From Epinephelus fuscoguttatus (Eukaryota; Chordata; Actinopteri; Perciformes; Serranidae), in NCBI RefSeq assembly GCF_011397635.1, contig NC_064761.1:43054143-43118142 (forward strand): a DNA stretch of 64,000 nt, in the 5' to 3' direction. The notes under the pieces were generated by a model, which searched no databases, had not been told where the DNA came from, and saw only the letters and a list, made by a program, of their open reading frames with translations. Shown here one piece after another: positions 34,619-46,936 of this stretch. Positions within the stretch are counted from its first letter, which is position 1; each line of letters starts with the position of its first letter. The position numbers and the translations under genes are program-made.

Positions 34619-37600
34619 TCAGCCGTGTCCCGTCGCCTGGCTCTGTGCGTCTGAGGTCTCAGCAGGTTGATCGCTGTCACACGGCACGAAGCCCCAAGAC
34701 TTAAGCAGAGCAAACCGCTGAGCAGGAGGAGTGGAAAAGTAGTCCTTCTGTTTCTGAGAGTAGATCTGAACCGGACGGACGATGTCTCTGTAGCTCCAGT
34801 CCTGATGGGGCAAAATGTCTCTGATTAAACCTTTGAGTCATCATATATTTCATTACATGATGAAAACACATTAAAACGTACACAGGTACTTCAGGAAAGT
34901 GTATCCCAGTTTGACCTAACACTAGGTTTAATTATTTTATTTTTTTGATTAAAATAACATTTAATTTTATTTTTGTGTCAAAACTAGACTTTATATCCTC
35001 ATAAAACAGACTGCATTACATCACAAGCTTCTCTCTTTATTCCCATCTCAGCAACTACAGTACAAACAGAGGGACCAAACAAGTGAATTCTTCCCAGGTT
35101 GGGGGCCCATGTGACAACAAAACCCCCACAGACGGGGGTCTCTTATTTAAAGGCCATCAGTCTGAAAGTCTTTGACATGAAACGGTTCGGTCCAATGACT
35201 GTGTGTGTCACAGGCGTTATATCTCAGAGTGCTGAGGTCCTGTACCTGCCAGTGAAAGTTGAAAGCCTCCAGCAGCTGTATCCTGCCCTCTCTGGACGGC
35301 ACACAGTCTGGAGGAGCAGGCTGCACCGTCTCAGTGCCCACTGTCACATCGCCAAACACCAACAGGGCTCTGATGGCAAACCAGCCTCCGAACCTCGGAT
35401 GCACACACACTCCGAACATCTTCTGCAGGTAACAGAGGGAGATGCATGAAACAGAGGTATGGAAACAGCTTAATTCAACAGCAACCATTTATATGCTTAT
35501 GAATGAACGGTGTTACTTTCTCAGCCCAGGGTTGGTCTGTGACATCAGACTGTTGGTAGTAGAAAGCTGCTCCGGATACGTGAGCTGCAGTCTGAGCCAA
35601 GAACTTCGGCTTCCTGCTGGGCAGCAGCTCGTAGTCGTACCTCACATCCACCTCCTGTCCTGGGAAACACTGCAGGGCAGGACGAGGAAGAGGAAGAGGA
35701 AGAGGGCATATTTAGGTGTCCCAACTTCATTATGAAACTAGCCAAAAATGCAAACCTATCCCTCACTGGGGTTTGGTCAGTGGTTTCCAACTGGTGCAGC
35801 CACGGGGTCCAGATTTCCCCTCAGTCATTAGGTCAAGAAATTCAGCGTCCATATCGTCGAGCTGGTTTGCTGTCTCTGTTGCGTAGCTGTCTGTTAGTCA
35901 CTCACTCTACCGCAGGATATGTCACTTCAAAATAAAAGCTCTGTGCCAGAAATTCACTGTACTTCAAAATGAAGGGTGTTTTTACAAACTCGACACAACT
36001 CCGAGTCACTTGCAGTCCATTCAGTATGGACTCACGACCCACTTTTGGACCACAACCCACCAGTTGGGAACCACTGGGGTTAGATAACATGATGACATAT
36101 ACTGTGAGACCATCAGAGATTTATCACATAGATCACAAACTGTAGGTGCAAGGCTACCAAAAAACAGCATACATGAAGGAAAAATATAACACCTGCAAAC
36201 TTAGCCTGCTCCATGCCGCAAAAGTTTAACAAAGACAACATGTCTCCCACTCAGATGTTCATCAGGTCATGAACACTGAGCATTCTGACCTGACGACGAT
36301 CCAAGTAGTGTCGATTAAACTGTTGTGACATGGAGTACGTGTGCAGGCCTTTCTTTTTACCATCAGAGATTTTGCCTTATAATTTCAGCTACACATCAGT
36401 GAAGATTCTCAGGTCAGGTCAATCATAAGTGCTATATGAGTAGTCCAGTTGCCTATGATATAGCATTTATGGTCAGCTACACACTATGAGGCTGCGATGC
36501 AAAAATAATCATGTGGGTCCTTATTGTCTTCCTACCCATTAAGGTAGGATAATACATGACATTATTTTTCACAGGGATCCATGGATTGTAGGTCTAGTTG
36601 TTTTTGGTAATCACATTTTCAAAAGAATATTTAAGAATATCATATTTGAGAACAAATTTACATTACATTATTAAATTACTACAAAACAGACGACCCTCTT
36701 TGAACCTGGGGCGAGTTGCCAGCTTTTCTCCACTTGGCATCCAGCCTTGTGTGATATCTATCCTTAAATACCTCCATTATTGGACTAGGTTCAGGCGATA
36801 TGGACAAAATAAAATACCACAATATTTTTGACCAAATATCTCAATATTGATACTGCGACGATACTGTAGTGTTGACTGTTGGTACACAATATTTACACAT
36901 CAGCTTTTTTTTTTTGCCAAAAACCGGTCATTTGAGCTTCCAGATGATTTACTATGTCAAAATTCATATTGTAATATTAAATTACAGATTTGGTGATAAA
37001 AGATTTTAATCATAATTACTCACCCATATCCCCAACCAGCCATACAAATATGTTTATTGTCTGTCTGTCACTTTTAAGGTGAGGTTATCCACTCACACAG
37101 ACTCACCTTTGAGACAGCAGAGGAGACGCAGTGTTTGACACACTGGTCTATGGGGTCAGAGAGCCCCTGGCAGCCCCTCTCCTCCATGAAGGGCAGGAAG
37201 GCTTGTTCAAACATCGCAGGAGTGCTGAGCACCACCACAGCCAGGCTGTCATCAGGGTAAGCCAGGCGCAGGGTGGGAGACAGCACAGCGTTATACCAAC
37301 CGACCTGGGAACATGGAGGGACACAGAGAGGCACACAGGCAGTAACAGACAGTTTATTCATCACAGTTCGTACATTTCTCACTTACTGCATCTTATATAT
37401 GAAAAGGTGAGAAGGTCCTCTTTAAAAACACAAGGCAGAAACTTTGTATTGTGTTGGTTTAAAAGGCTCCACTGCAAAAACTGCCCAGCTCAGAGCCACT
37501 GTGAGGTTACACCCTTGGAAAGAAATACTTCCTGAGTTAAAATAAAATCTCCACAACTGATGCTGCAAATATGGACACCTATTTTAAATACATTTAACTT

Positions 37601-38760
37601 TTTTTTAACATTAATCAATGGGTTTAACTCTCCATCCTGTGTAATGCATTATATGTACTCTATTTTAATCTTACTTTATCTTTTTGTAATTGTCAGGTGT
37701 ATTTTCAGTTTTCATCCTATTTTACATTAGTTATGGTATTCTATATTTGTTTTTATTTCACACTGGGATAAAATTCTATCCCTGTTTTCATTTAACATTT
37801 ATTCCCTGTCATGATCTGTAATTTCCTTGTTGTAAAGCACTTTGTGCATTTCTTGTATGACTGGTGCTATATAAAATAAAGTTAGTAGTATCGTTATTAT
37901 TAGTTACCTCTGCTCTCTGGTTACATTTATATACAGTACTTTTTTTATTTGTTTATTTATTTTATTTAACCTTTATTTAACCAGAAAATCTCTTAAGATC
38001 AGAAATTACAGGCAGACAATACAGTACAGAAATACAGAATAAAAATGTAGCTCTACAGTGGCAGGTCACAGGACTTTTTAACATCAGATGTACCTCCTGT
38101 AAACATGGAAAAATACTGAGTTCAAATACTATACTGCATACAAACACAGTGAAGCTCTGCAACATGAAGTTACAATCTCATATATCATTTTATAAAAAGG
38201 TTGTAATTATGTATTTGCAATCACTCTTATGCGTTTCAAAATTAATTAATTAATTTAGATTTAAATTCAATTTTAATTTTTTAATTTCAAATTTTATTAT
38301 TTTTTTTTTTATTTATTTATTATTTATTTATTTTATGTACAGAGACCTCTTGAAAACGAGATCTCAGCGAAGCTATACCTGGTTAAATTTAAAAAAAAAA
38401 AAAATACGTAAATAAATGTAAAGCAAGAAAATTCATTCAAACAATTCTAATTAATTCAAATGGATTGGAAAAATAATAAACCTTTAATCGGCTGTCAAAA
38501 ATAAAACTATTCCACCGACATAATCACATTTTACTGTCTTTAACTCCTCAGACATGGCGAGCAGGTTAACAGCTGGATACATTTACGTGTTTTTATTGAT
38601 ATATTTTCAAACTTTGGAGCCCTCCTTATTGTCAAGGCTACACAAGAGAAAGAAATAAGTGCCACGATACCTTCAGAGGATAAACTTCAAATCCAAGTTT
38701 TGATAAATAGTCCTCTAACAGTCTTGTTATGCCTTCCACATTGGCAGTGGAAGCCGCCAT
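34619..38760 (-). CDS. mmachc: Cobalamin processing protein MMACHC, 5 exons, complete
   Basis: MMACHC binds cobalamin in the cytosol, removes the upper ligand (reductive decyanation, glutathione-dependent dealkylation) and passes it to MMADHC; loss in humans causes cblC disease. Coding exons on the minus strand: 38671-38760, 37107-37304, 35517-35669, 35246-35422 and 34619-34801, giving 266 residues plus a TGA stop (human about 282). All junctions are GT-AG and all four introns are phase 0. Recognisable blocks: GFEVYPLK (exon 1 end), [14 protein letters not shown] and DPIDQCVKH (exon 2), [20 protein letters not shown] (exon 3), [15 protein letters not shown] around residues 151-165 (exon 4), FNFHWQ/DWSYRD across the last junction and STPPAQR at 229-235. 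The C-terminal tail is shorter than the mammalian one. The ATG follows GCGGC context and faces the neighbouring coiled-coil gene across a shared promoter. Identity is very secure from family knowledge. Confidence 0.95.
37690..37900 (+). mobile_element. L2-like LINE 3' end in mmachc intron 1
   Basis: The tail GTTGTAAAGCACTTTGTGC, 'tggtgctatataaaataaag' and TTATTATTAG matches the 3' end seen in the L2 copy at 4915-4975. Only the untranslated end is left; the 5' border is vague. Confidence 0.55.
37930..38405. repeat. AT-rich repeat pair in mmachc intron 1
   Basis: The left part has TTTAACCTTTATTTAACCAG then 'aaatctctta', and the right part has 'gacctcttgaaaacgagatctc' and 'tacctggttaaattt'. They look like two diverged, inverted halves of one dispersed fish repeat, separated by T-rich and ATTTATTT sequence. 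Function is unlikely. Confidence 0.4.
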
Positions 38761-39229
38761 TGTTGCGTCTGTCAACACAACGCTTTGAATTGTGGGATAT
38801 GGTGTTCTTTGGCTGGTCGCTATCAGACACTAAACTAGAATATTACCTTTTATGCGACGACTTCTTTTGAAAAAAAAAAACGTTTAAAAATAATACAATA
38901 TACAACACAATATGTTTTGGGGACTTTCTACCGAAGCGAATTTTGTGGGGAAAGACTATGTGTACTACAATACCCAGAACACCGTTGTTTACGTCATACG
39001 CAATCACGTTGCCGTTATGGGCTCCTGGATTTAAAAGTGGAGTCGCAAGCTTTTCTGTGAGTAGCCTGACTAGCAAGCTAACATAAACGTTAGTGTCGTT
39101 CTCTTTATTAAATATAATTTATTCTGTTTCAGCGGCAGGTTATTTGTTGTATTTAAAATAAGACTTCACTCATTATCAGAGAAACGGTTGGAAATTATTT
39201 TGCCAAACAAAGACAGTCGCGTAACGCCA
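38761..39229. promoter_or_regulatory. Bidirectional promoter between mmachc and ccdc163-like gene
   Basis: The two ATGs are 1.0 kb apart and the genes diverge. At 38964-38980 lies ACTACAATACCCAGAAC, a close match to the ZNF143 (Staf) binding motif ACTACAATTCCCAGAAnGC, which is strongly tied to bidirectional housekeeping promoters. Nine bases on, TTACGTCAT (38989-38997) resembles a CRE/ATF site. A second TTGTGGGA word lies at about 38789-38796, next to the mmachc start. I see no TATA box. Motif matches are by eye and activity is inferred. Confidence 0.6.
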
Positions 39230-39773
39230 TTAACGGTTTTTTAAAAAGTCGAAGTTAGCTTCGGTTAATAACACGACATTAGCTATTTGACGTTTGCAAC
39301 GCCCCGTAGCGTTATGTTGACGCGTGTGGTGTTTGTAGTGGCGTATCTGTGGTGGCCAGCATCTCCTCCTCCTCTGAAGTGTCCTTGACTTCATCGCTTC
39401 CAGTTCAATCTGATCCTGGAAGCTGCAGAGATATTCCCACTGGCCTGGAGTAAGTAGGTTCATTACAGTATCTGACAGCCTGCACAGTCTGGCACCACGG
39501 CTACATTCACCGGAGCAGCCGCTGATAAGCGTCACTAAAAACGTGCACATATCCAGGTCTGCTGTAACTCAACCTCACAGAGTGTCAGAGATCTCTGCTG
39601 GGTTGATACCTCGCCGACCAGCCACAAAACACGTCTAAAGTTACTGTGTCGCTGTCTCACAGTGGTGGTTGGTGTTGTAACGTCACTGTCAGGCCACACA
39701 GCACTGTGCTGCACGACGGATCAAGAATTAGACTGATGCTAATCAGTGATGCGTTTGTTTCTGCAGCTCAGAC

Positions 39774-42700
39774 ATGAACTGGGACAATCAGCTGAGCTCT
39801 ATCCTGTCCGTAGCAGATGGCAGCGTTGCGAAGATGAGGGTGAGTAGATCCAAATTGCTTTCCTCTAATTTAATAGCCTTGCAGAGACTCCTCATTTTAA
39901 AGCGTGCGTGGCTTTTATTGTTTATTTTTTATTGTGCATCAGTGAACGGAGTGCACAACACAGGAGAGCCCTCACTGTTGTCTTGTGATCAGGTGTAAGT
40001 TGGTGGAGCTGTCTGTAGATGGCAGTAATGCTCCACTAACATTTAAAAGAAGACAGAACCGTAATGATTGTGAGAGTTTGGAAATTATCTGTGGTTTGTA
40101 AATGTTTTTGTCTCCACAGGAGAGGCTGACTTCACCGGGGAAGTTCACCAAAGGAGGCCAAGGTGGGTGGACCAGTATCAGTTTCTAAATATGACTGAAA
40201 GGGGAAATTACCTTCTTGCGTGTGTGTAACTTCCACCTTTTCAAACTTCAGAGCAAAGTGCAAACAACCATGGCAGGGATGTTGGTTTGAACTTGTTTGG
40301 TTCTGGCTCAACCTCCCACGCATCCCTCTTCCTCTCCAGATTTGTTTCCAGTGAAGGAGAGGACTCATGATTCAGATTTGGTCCCTCCTGCTCTTCCTCC
40401 TCGATCCCCCCTTCTCCGACAGCCTTCCACATCTCTCAGTCCTGCTGTTCAGTGGGCAGATGTAGCCGCTGTCCAATCACAGCTCCAGATACAGAGCCAG
40501 GTGTGTGAATATTTGTTTAACCATGCCAGGTGCACAAGATCAAATAGTTACCACAAAGTAGTCAAATAGTATATCGTGTGTGATAGTGTTTATGGTTGAC
40601 AGAACTCCATGTTTTTTTCCTAATGTGTTTTCAAGGCGATTGAGTCTCTCACACAGAGACTCCATGACTTGGAAAGGGAGAGACAGACTCAGCAATGTCA
40701 CATCCAGACACTACAAGGTAACCTGCTGCACCACGGCTACTACCCTCAGTTTACACTGGGTCATGTTATCCCCTTACAAATACACCCACACCTGCCTCCT
40801 GCTATTGTCAACTAGAACAAAGGAGTTCTTATCAAGTTCAAAGCTGCTTAATGTGGCCACACCCAAACTTAGATAACAAGTCACATATGAAAAATAAACA
40901 GTGCCCGGAGACTGCCAAGTTATCTTCAGGCTGCTGTGTGCTGCTTTATTTTTTATTTGTGACAAGTCTGTGGCTTCCAAAATATAATATCCAATTACTG
41001 TTCAACAGTTTAGCCATAGAAACAAGTTGATTCCACTAACACAGATTTTTTTTTTTTTTTTTTGGTGACCAATCTTTCATACTGTGCCTCTGTGTTTTTG
41101 TACAGTCCAGCTGTCTTCTTCTCTTCTTCACCTGATTCAAAACACAACTCTAACAACATCAGAAATGCCTCCTCCCCTGGCCCTGTTACTTTTACTGCTC
41201 AATTTAATATATTACCATTTGTATAAGCTGTGTGTGTCCCCAGTGGAAAAATAATCCTCCTTCTGTTTGATTATCTCAGTCATTTCATAAACCCAAAAGG
41301 GACAGCTCACCCCTAAATCAAAAAATACATATTTTCCCTCTTACCTGTGGAGCTATTGATCAGTCTAGATTGTTTTGCTGTGAGTTGCCAAGTGTTGAAG
41401 ATATCGGCCGTGGAGACGTCTGCCTTCTCTCAGATAAAATGGAGCTACATGGCACTCAGCTTGATGTGATTCAAGTGCCAAAAAATACATTTTAAAAACT
41501 CAACAGCAATGTGTCTCCCAGAAATCATGACCCTGTTACTCAAGATAATCTACAAACCTTGTTGTGAACAGTTCGTGATGTAGGAAGTATTTTTTTATTC
41601 TATCAAGTGCACACGCCAAACGACCTCTACTCATGGACGAGAGGCTTGTGACAGTGTGAGGTGTAAACATTTATGGCGTCCTCCTTGACTGAGCTGTAAA
41701 GTTGGCTAGCTCCATGGTGCTCTGTGAGCTAGCTGTAGATGCATGCTTCCTTCTGCGTGATGGTATGGCTGTAACTTTTCTCTTAAATGTCTGTTCATCA
41801 GTATCCTATTAAATGTTTAGGATCAACTGTGTTATAGTTGAAATGCAACACTGTATGAAATAATTGGCTTAATTAGAAAACATAAATAGCCTTCATCCAG
41901 AGGACTGGCAGCTGCTACTTGGCATTATTTGCCTATCAGGTTGGATTGTGCTTTTCATCTGTCTAATTGGGCACTGAATTACAGCTCAAAACAGGAAAGA
42001 AAAGCATGAACAATGCCTCAATTTTTAGTGTACACACTCTGATCAAGTTCCATTATGATGACGGCACACTGTCAGTTTCCTTTGGCTTATCTCAGGGGAG
42101 ACGAAGGGAAGTGGAACCAGTATCTGAATTCTCACTGCAACATGAAGCAAGACAACTTACAGGAAAATATGGTCTGAATTTTGTCGAGCATCAGCACCTC
42201 CACCAGCAAGATTTATTGACATTAATTAGGCTAAGATGTCATATTTTATGTCTTCCTTGATCTGCTGTGGCTTGTATTAAACCTCATTTGTCCATTGCTC
42301 AGACAAAAGTGTCTGCCAACTGAAAAAATGTACAATTACATATTTATGTATATAAACGCTGCCTCATCACTGCCCTAAAGTTCAGGTCCTGCTAAAGCTG
42401 TCTCTGCCTTCTCTACTAACTGGCCACCCCTCTACTGTCTGAAAAAGCAAAATACACTCCTCACTGGAGGATTCATTTATAATTAAAAACATTAATAAAT
42501 AATTTGGATTTATCCTGAAGGCTGCTGAAGGAGAAAAAAAATCCTTTCACCACAGTAACGCTCTCTTCTTTTCCAGAGGAGGTTCAAAGGCTGCGTGAGG
42601 AGCTGAGGGAGAGGGAGAGGGCCGAATCGAGGAGGGGACAAAGTCCGGGAGCAGAGAGACGGATGGAGCAGTGGAGGAGAGAGGTTGGACGTGAGCTGAG

Positions 42701-45316
42701 CAGTCTGCGGGGACACATCACCAGAGCCACGTCGCTAGGCAACCTGGAGGAGAGGTGCATTAGGGGTGGAGCTGGGGGGCGTAACTGCACACTAAACTGA
42801 TGATAGGTCCAGCTCGAGACTGAAATGAAAATGTTTACTCCTCAGTTTGCTACCAGGAAGGTGACACTTTCATTTCAGGTGTGACAGAAAATAAATGATG
42901 AGACAGTTTTATCTCGACTTTCTTTATTCTCCCACAGTTTCAGCTCAAAACTTCGCCGAGAAGAACTGGAACACCTGCGGAGAGAGGTGGACCAACTGAA
43001 AGCACAACTAAGTGAGTCACACACACACATACATCATGCCCTTGCATTGATTCTGCGGGACTGCCAAACCCAACGCTGGCCTCCGCAGCAAAGGCAAGCG
43101 CGGTCTTGTTCACAACATCTGCTCTTTTTTTTCCTCTTGACAGGGAGACAAGGGGAGGACATGTTCCTTCAGCAGGCAGAAACCAGAGAGACCAGAAGAC
43201 AGTACGAACACAGCTGCAAGGTGCACACACAGTAAATCACGCAGGTTGTGTTTGCTTCTGCACGTGTGGTTTGAATTCTTTCAGATCCTTAACCTTTTCT
43301 TTGTGTGCTTTGTTCAGACGCTAGAGGAGCTGACAGACAGCTACAGAGTTCACAGCACTGATCTGGCAAAGACGGTCTCTCAGTATTCTCACACACAACA
43401 AGCGGTCCACCAGATCAGGTACATGTGCGAGTGTGAGTGTGTGTGTCTGTGGTTTTGTTTCTTGTGTTTCTGTGAATTAACTGAAATTGCAATTCACAAC
43501 AGAACAACTGTGTCAGAACTGAAGGAGGAGGTCAGGAGACTTATCCTCCGAGAACGCCAACCAACACCTTTGCTGTCAGCGCACACATCAGGCAAGTCTC
43601 TTTCCTTCTCTCGCTCTCACACACACACACATTTACAGCATGATAACACTACGTAATGATGTCTTTTTGTCTGATTCAGGGGCATCACCGCTTCCGCTCC
43701 CTGGCAGCCACAGAAGAGGGGTCAATGTTGATGAGGCAGAGTCTGACTCAGAAGACTTCAGCCCGACCCCGAGCCTGGCTGAGGTCAGCTCAGATGACCT
43801 GTCATGGCTGGATGACAAAGACTCTGGTGAGGATAACTGAATGAAAAAAAGCACTCAAGCATGGTTGTGCACCTCCAGGTACTAAAGTACTAAAGTACGG
43901 TGGGCTGAGTCACCCAACACTACGTGTTTTCATCATATCATTTTCATAAGCCCTCTGTTCTGACCATTTCGATCACACGCTCCAACCAGGAGAGAACGTT
44001 ACACAGGGCACCAGATGGACACAGACTGGTGTCAGCTTTAGTAAGATAAGACGTTCAGTTTCCCCTCCTTTCTCTCCCCCACACATCTGGCTCAACCTTC
44101 ACAGTGATTCATCCCAGGAGATCTGACTCAGCACTCGTCAGTGTTTGCCATTTCAGTGTACGGTTAGGTTGAGATGTTGGGAAATGTGCTTACTCTATAC
44201 AGATGTCAGATGAGAGGATCAATACCACTGTAACATCTGTTCAAGAGTCTCTGCTGGTTCCCTTGCAGCATCACAGTGACGACAGGAATCCAGGAAGTCA
44301 CTGCGGCCAGCCTAGAAATAGTCCTGCATGTAGCTCCTGTATTAATACGATGTGGTTTTTTGGATTTCAGTCTTTTTGTAGCAATGATCATGTTTTAATT
44401 AGTGAGATTTAGAGGTGCTGGAAGGTGCAGTTTGGTAGTTTGGTATATTTAGCCAGGCAAGCTGTTTCCCCGTTTCCAGTCTTTATGCCAGACTAACTGT
44501 CTCCTCCATGTATCGATCTTCTTATCTCACTCACAAGAAAGTGAATAAGTGATTTCCCAAACTGCTGAACTATTCTTTTTAAATATATCACTAACTGGTG
44601 TTCCATGTTGAAGGCAGAGGAGTGTGTAAAGACACCAGAATGAAAGAAACTGTTAAAATTAATAAAATCTGGAGATGTACAGCAGCATTTTGAGCGAAGT
44701 CGTAGACCCACAGCTCCTCCATGTGCAGATAAAGCAGTAAAAGCTCTCATTTCCTCTCCAGCAGCCTCTGCTGCGAGGCCAGTCATTTCTTGGGAAATTT
44801 GGTACCTTGTGTATTTGTGTGTTTGTGTTTGTGTGTGTGTGTGTGTGTGTGTGAGCGTGTGCGCTGCTCACCCCTGAGACTTACTGTAACAGAAGGTTGA
44901 TGTTCCCGGAAGAGATTACGATCTCTGCTCTAAATGTTTCCCAGAGTGATTTGGGCCCAAGAAGCCGGGCTAATTTGACAATTGTATCCACACACACACA
45001 CACACACACTCATACTGGTGCAGAGTTGTTATGGGAAAACATTTGAATGTCTTCCACCTAATCCCACAAGAGGCACTCTTTCACTCACACACACACACAC
45101 ACACACAAAGTAAAGCTCCTTCTCTGCTCTTCACCTCTGCCAGCTCTTCATCAGAAGCCGCGAGTGCGTCTGAGCGTTCAGTCCAGACGGAGCGACTTTG
45201 CTGGTCCGGGATCGGATCTGGAGGACGACGATGACAATGATGATGATGGTGATGATCTCCTTGGTGAAGATGTGAACCCAGATTTAGGATCTGACCTCAG
45301 TCTCAATGATCTCTGA
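39774..45316 (+). CDS. ccdc163: Coiled-coil protein, probable ccdc163 orthologue, 11 coding exons
   Basis: Coding exons: 39774-39839, 40120-40162, 40340-40500, 40636-40717, 42577-42754, 42938-43011, 43144-43220, 43318-43418, 43503-43591, 43680-43826 and 45144-45316. They join in frame to 396 residues plus TGA. A Pro-rich N-terminal part precedes a long charged heptad region (about 91-290: LHDLERERQ, VQRLREELRERERAESRR, ELEHLRREVDQLKAQLRRQ, TVSELKEEVRRLIL), then SDSEDFSPTPSLAEVSSDDL and a strongly acidic end (364-378, EDDDDNDDDGDD). All introns are GT-AG except the ninth, which is GC-AG (GCAAGT at 43592). A splice acceptor at 39765-39766 just before the ATG, with a GTAAGT donor at 39450, implies a non-coding first exon. 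The name rests on the known head-to-head position of CCDC163 beside MMACHC; the protein's role is not known to me. Retaining intron 10 would end the protein at GEDN. Confidence 0.85.
41298..41730. mobile_element. TTAA-type repeat family B, copy 1 (intronic)
   Basis: Lies in intron 4 of the coiled-coil gene. Starts AGGGACAGCTCACCCCTAAA and shares 'cagtctagattgtttt', 'gttgaagatat' and 'gacgtctgccttctctc' with copies at 46506 and 57767. The right arm is degraded. No coding content. Confidence 0.65.
44820..45110. repeat. Cluster of CA/TG microsatellites in last intron of ccdc163
   Basis: (TG)n at about 44815-44853, (CA)n at 44991-45009 and (CA)n at 45086-45108, all close upstream of the final coding exon. 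Such tracts can affect splicing, but that is not shown here. Confidence 0.85.
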
Positions 45317-46501
45317 CCTTTTATAAGGTGACTGTTGTGTCATTTGACTAAAAAAGGAGTCAGCAACATAAAGACATTTGTCCCAGCTTCTCCAGTACAC
45401 TACCTGAAATGTGTTATTAATTTTATCTGATCAGTCCAGTTTAGAGTTACAGTCCTCTTCTGAAAACTGAAACTTTAAAAATAGAAAAAGGATAACACAA
45501 ACAGCCATATGGCGTATTTCCTTTGTGGTCTCAAGGGAAGTAAAAAGGGAGAGGAAACAAAGGATGGCAAACAGAAGACTTGGCATGGCAACAGATGCAC
45601 ATGCATTTAACAAGTAATTAAGTCATCCTACTTAGTGTTGCTTAACGGGCCTGCTTAGATATATGTGATGCAAAGTTCATACCAATGGGGAAACTTTCAG
45701 AGAGGGGATTTCTCAAAGGCTATTTTTAAATACATCTTTGTGAGAGAACCAGAAGAGTTAGTGACAGATTACACAGTGTCAGACTTACAAGTTAATCACC
45801 ACTTTTTTCTTTTCAGATTGATTTTCCCTGCTCGACTGATTATCCTTTAAACTGTCTGATTCCAAGTGACACACCCAAGCTCCTGCTAACAAACTGTGCT
45901 GAAACAAACCACCAAAAGATTGAGCATTGTTTGCCGTCAGGCTGGTTAGTGAGACCTGCTGGAGGCTGAGGACTGTGATAGCTGCAAATCCTCTTTAAAT
46001 AATCTGTAACTGTCTCCACATGCACAGACTGGTTTGATGCTGGGAACAAACTGGGAGACAGGCAGCTGTTTGAGCAGGATTCTTTGTGAGAGCTTCACAA
46101 TCAGTCTGTTTTCTGCACAGTACAGTTTTGTGAGCTTTATTTCTCACTGTGAGCTTTACTGGTTGAACCTCTGGCCACGAAATTTGGAAATCAGTTGCTT
46201 TTGCCGCACCCTCTGTACCCATGTTGCGAATCACTGACACTAAATTATGGGTCCTGCCAGAGTGAAGGACAGAAGCGCTGTGATTGGTCCGTTAAACCAC
46301 AAGGTTTGGTTTCAAGCAGAAGAGTTTAAAATAGTTACGTGTAGGGTTGTTATGATGACAGATGGTTGGGGTTAGGTAAAGTTTTGGTGTAGTTTAAATG
46401 AGCAGGACCTTCATCTCTGCCCATAACGACAGTGAGATCCATAAGAACACCACTCTGCTTTTTATTAGCAAAGTCAGAGCCCACAGTGTGCTTATATTGC
46501 C
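45317..46501. other. 3' flank of ccdc163; no further gene seen
   Basis: Includes the 3' UTR of the coiled-coil gene; I could not identify a convincing polyadenylation signal close to the stop. No other exon or repeat boundary is recognised. Confidence 0.45.
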
Positions 46502-46505
46502 TTAA

Positions 46506-46930
46506 AGGAACAGTTCACCCCTAAATCAAAAATACATATTTTTCCTCTACGTGTAGTGCTGTTTATCAGCCTAGATTGTTTTGGTGTGAGTGCAGAGTTT
46601 TGGAGATACTGACCATAGAGATGTCTGCCCTCTCTCCAGTGTATTGGACGACATGGCGCTCAGCTTGTGGTGCTTAAAGCGTCAAAAAATACATTTCTGA
46701 TCTCTTTCCAGAAATCATTACACGCTTACTTGAGACAATCCCCAGACCTTGCTGTGAGCAGTTTCATGCAGGAACTACTTTCTTTCTACCAAACTACACC
46801 TGCCAAATGAATCACTGCGCAGAAGGAAGCATACATTTACTGTTAGCTCACCCAGCACCACTGAGCTAGCTAAAGTTACAGCTCAGCTGAGGAGTGAGTC
46901 CTTTGTACATGAGTAGATGCACACGGCAAC
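46506..46930. mobile_element. TTAA-type repeat family B, copy 2
   Basis: Follows TTAA (46502-46505) and begins AGGAACAGTTCACCCCTAAA. It shares 'cagcctagattgttttggtg', 'gatgtctgccctctctcc' and 'gctcagcttgtg' with the copy at 57767. The right end is unclear; it runs close to the next element at 46937. Confidence 0.65.
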
Positions 46931-46936
46931 TCACAG

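Noticed and set aside
39230-39550. 106-codon minus-strand frame between mmachc and ccdc163
   Set aside because: It overlaps the likely non-coding first exon and promoter of ccdc163 on the other strand, has no recognised domain and no splice support. Not ruled out entirely.
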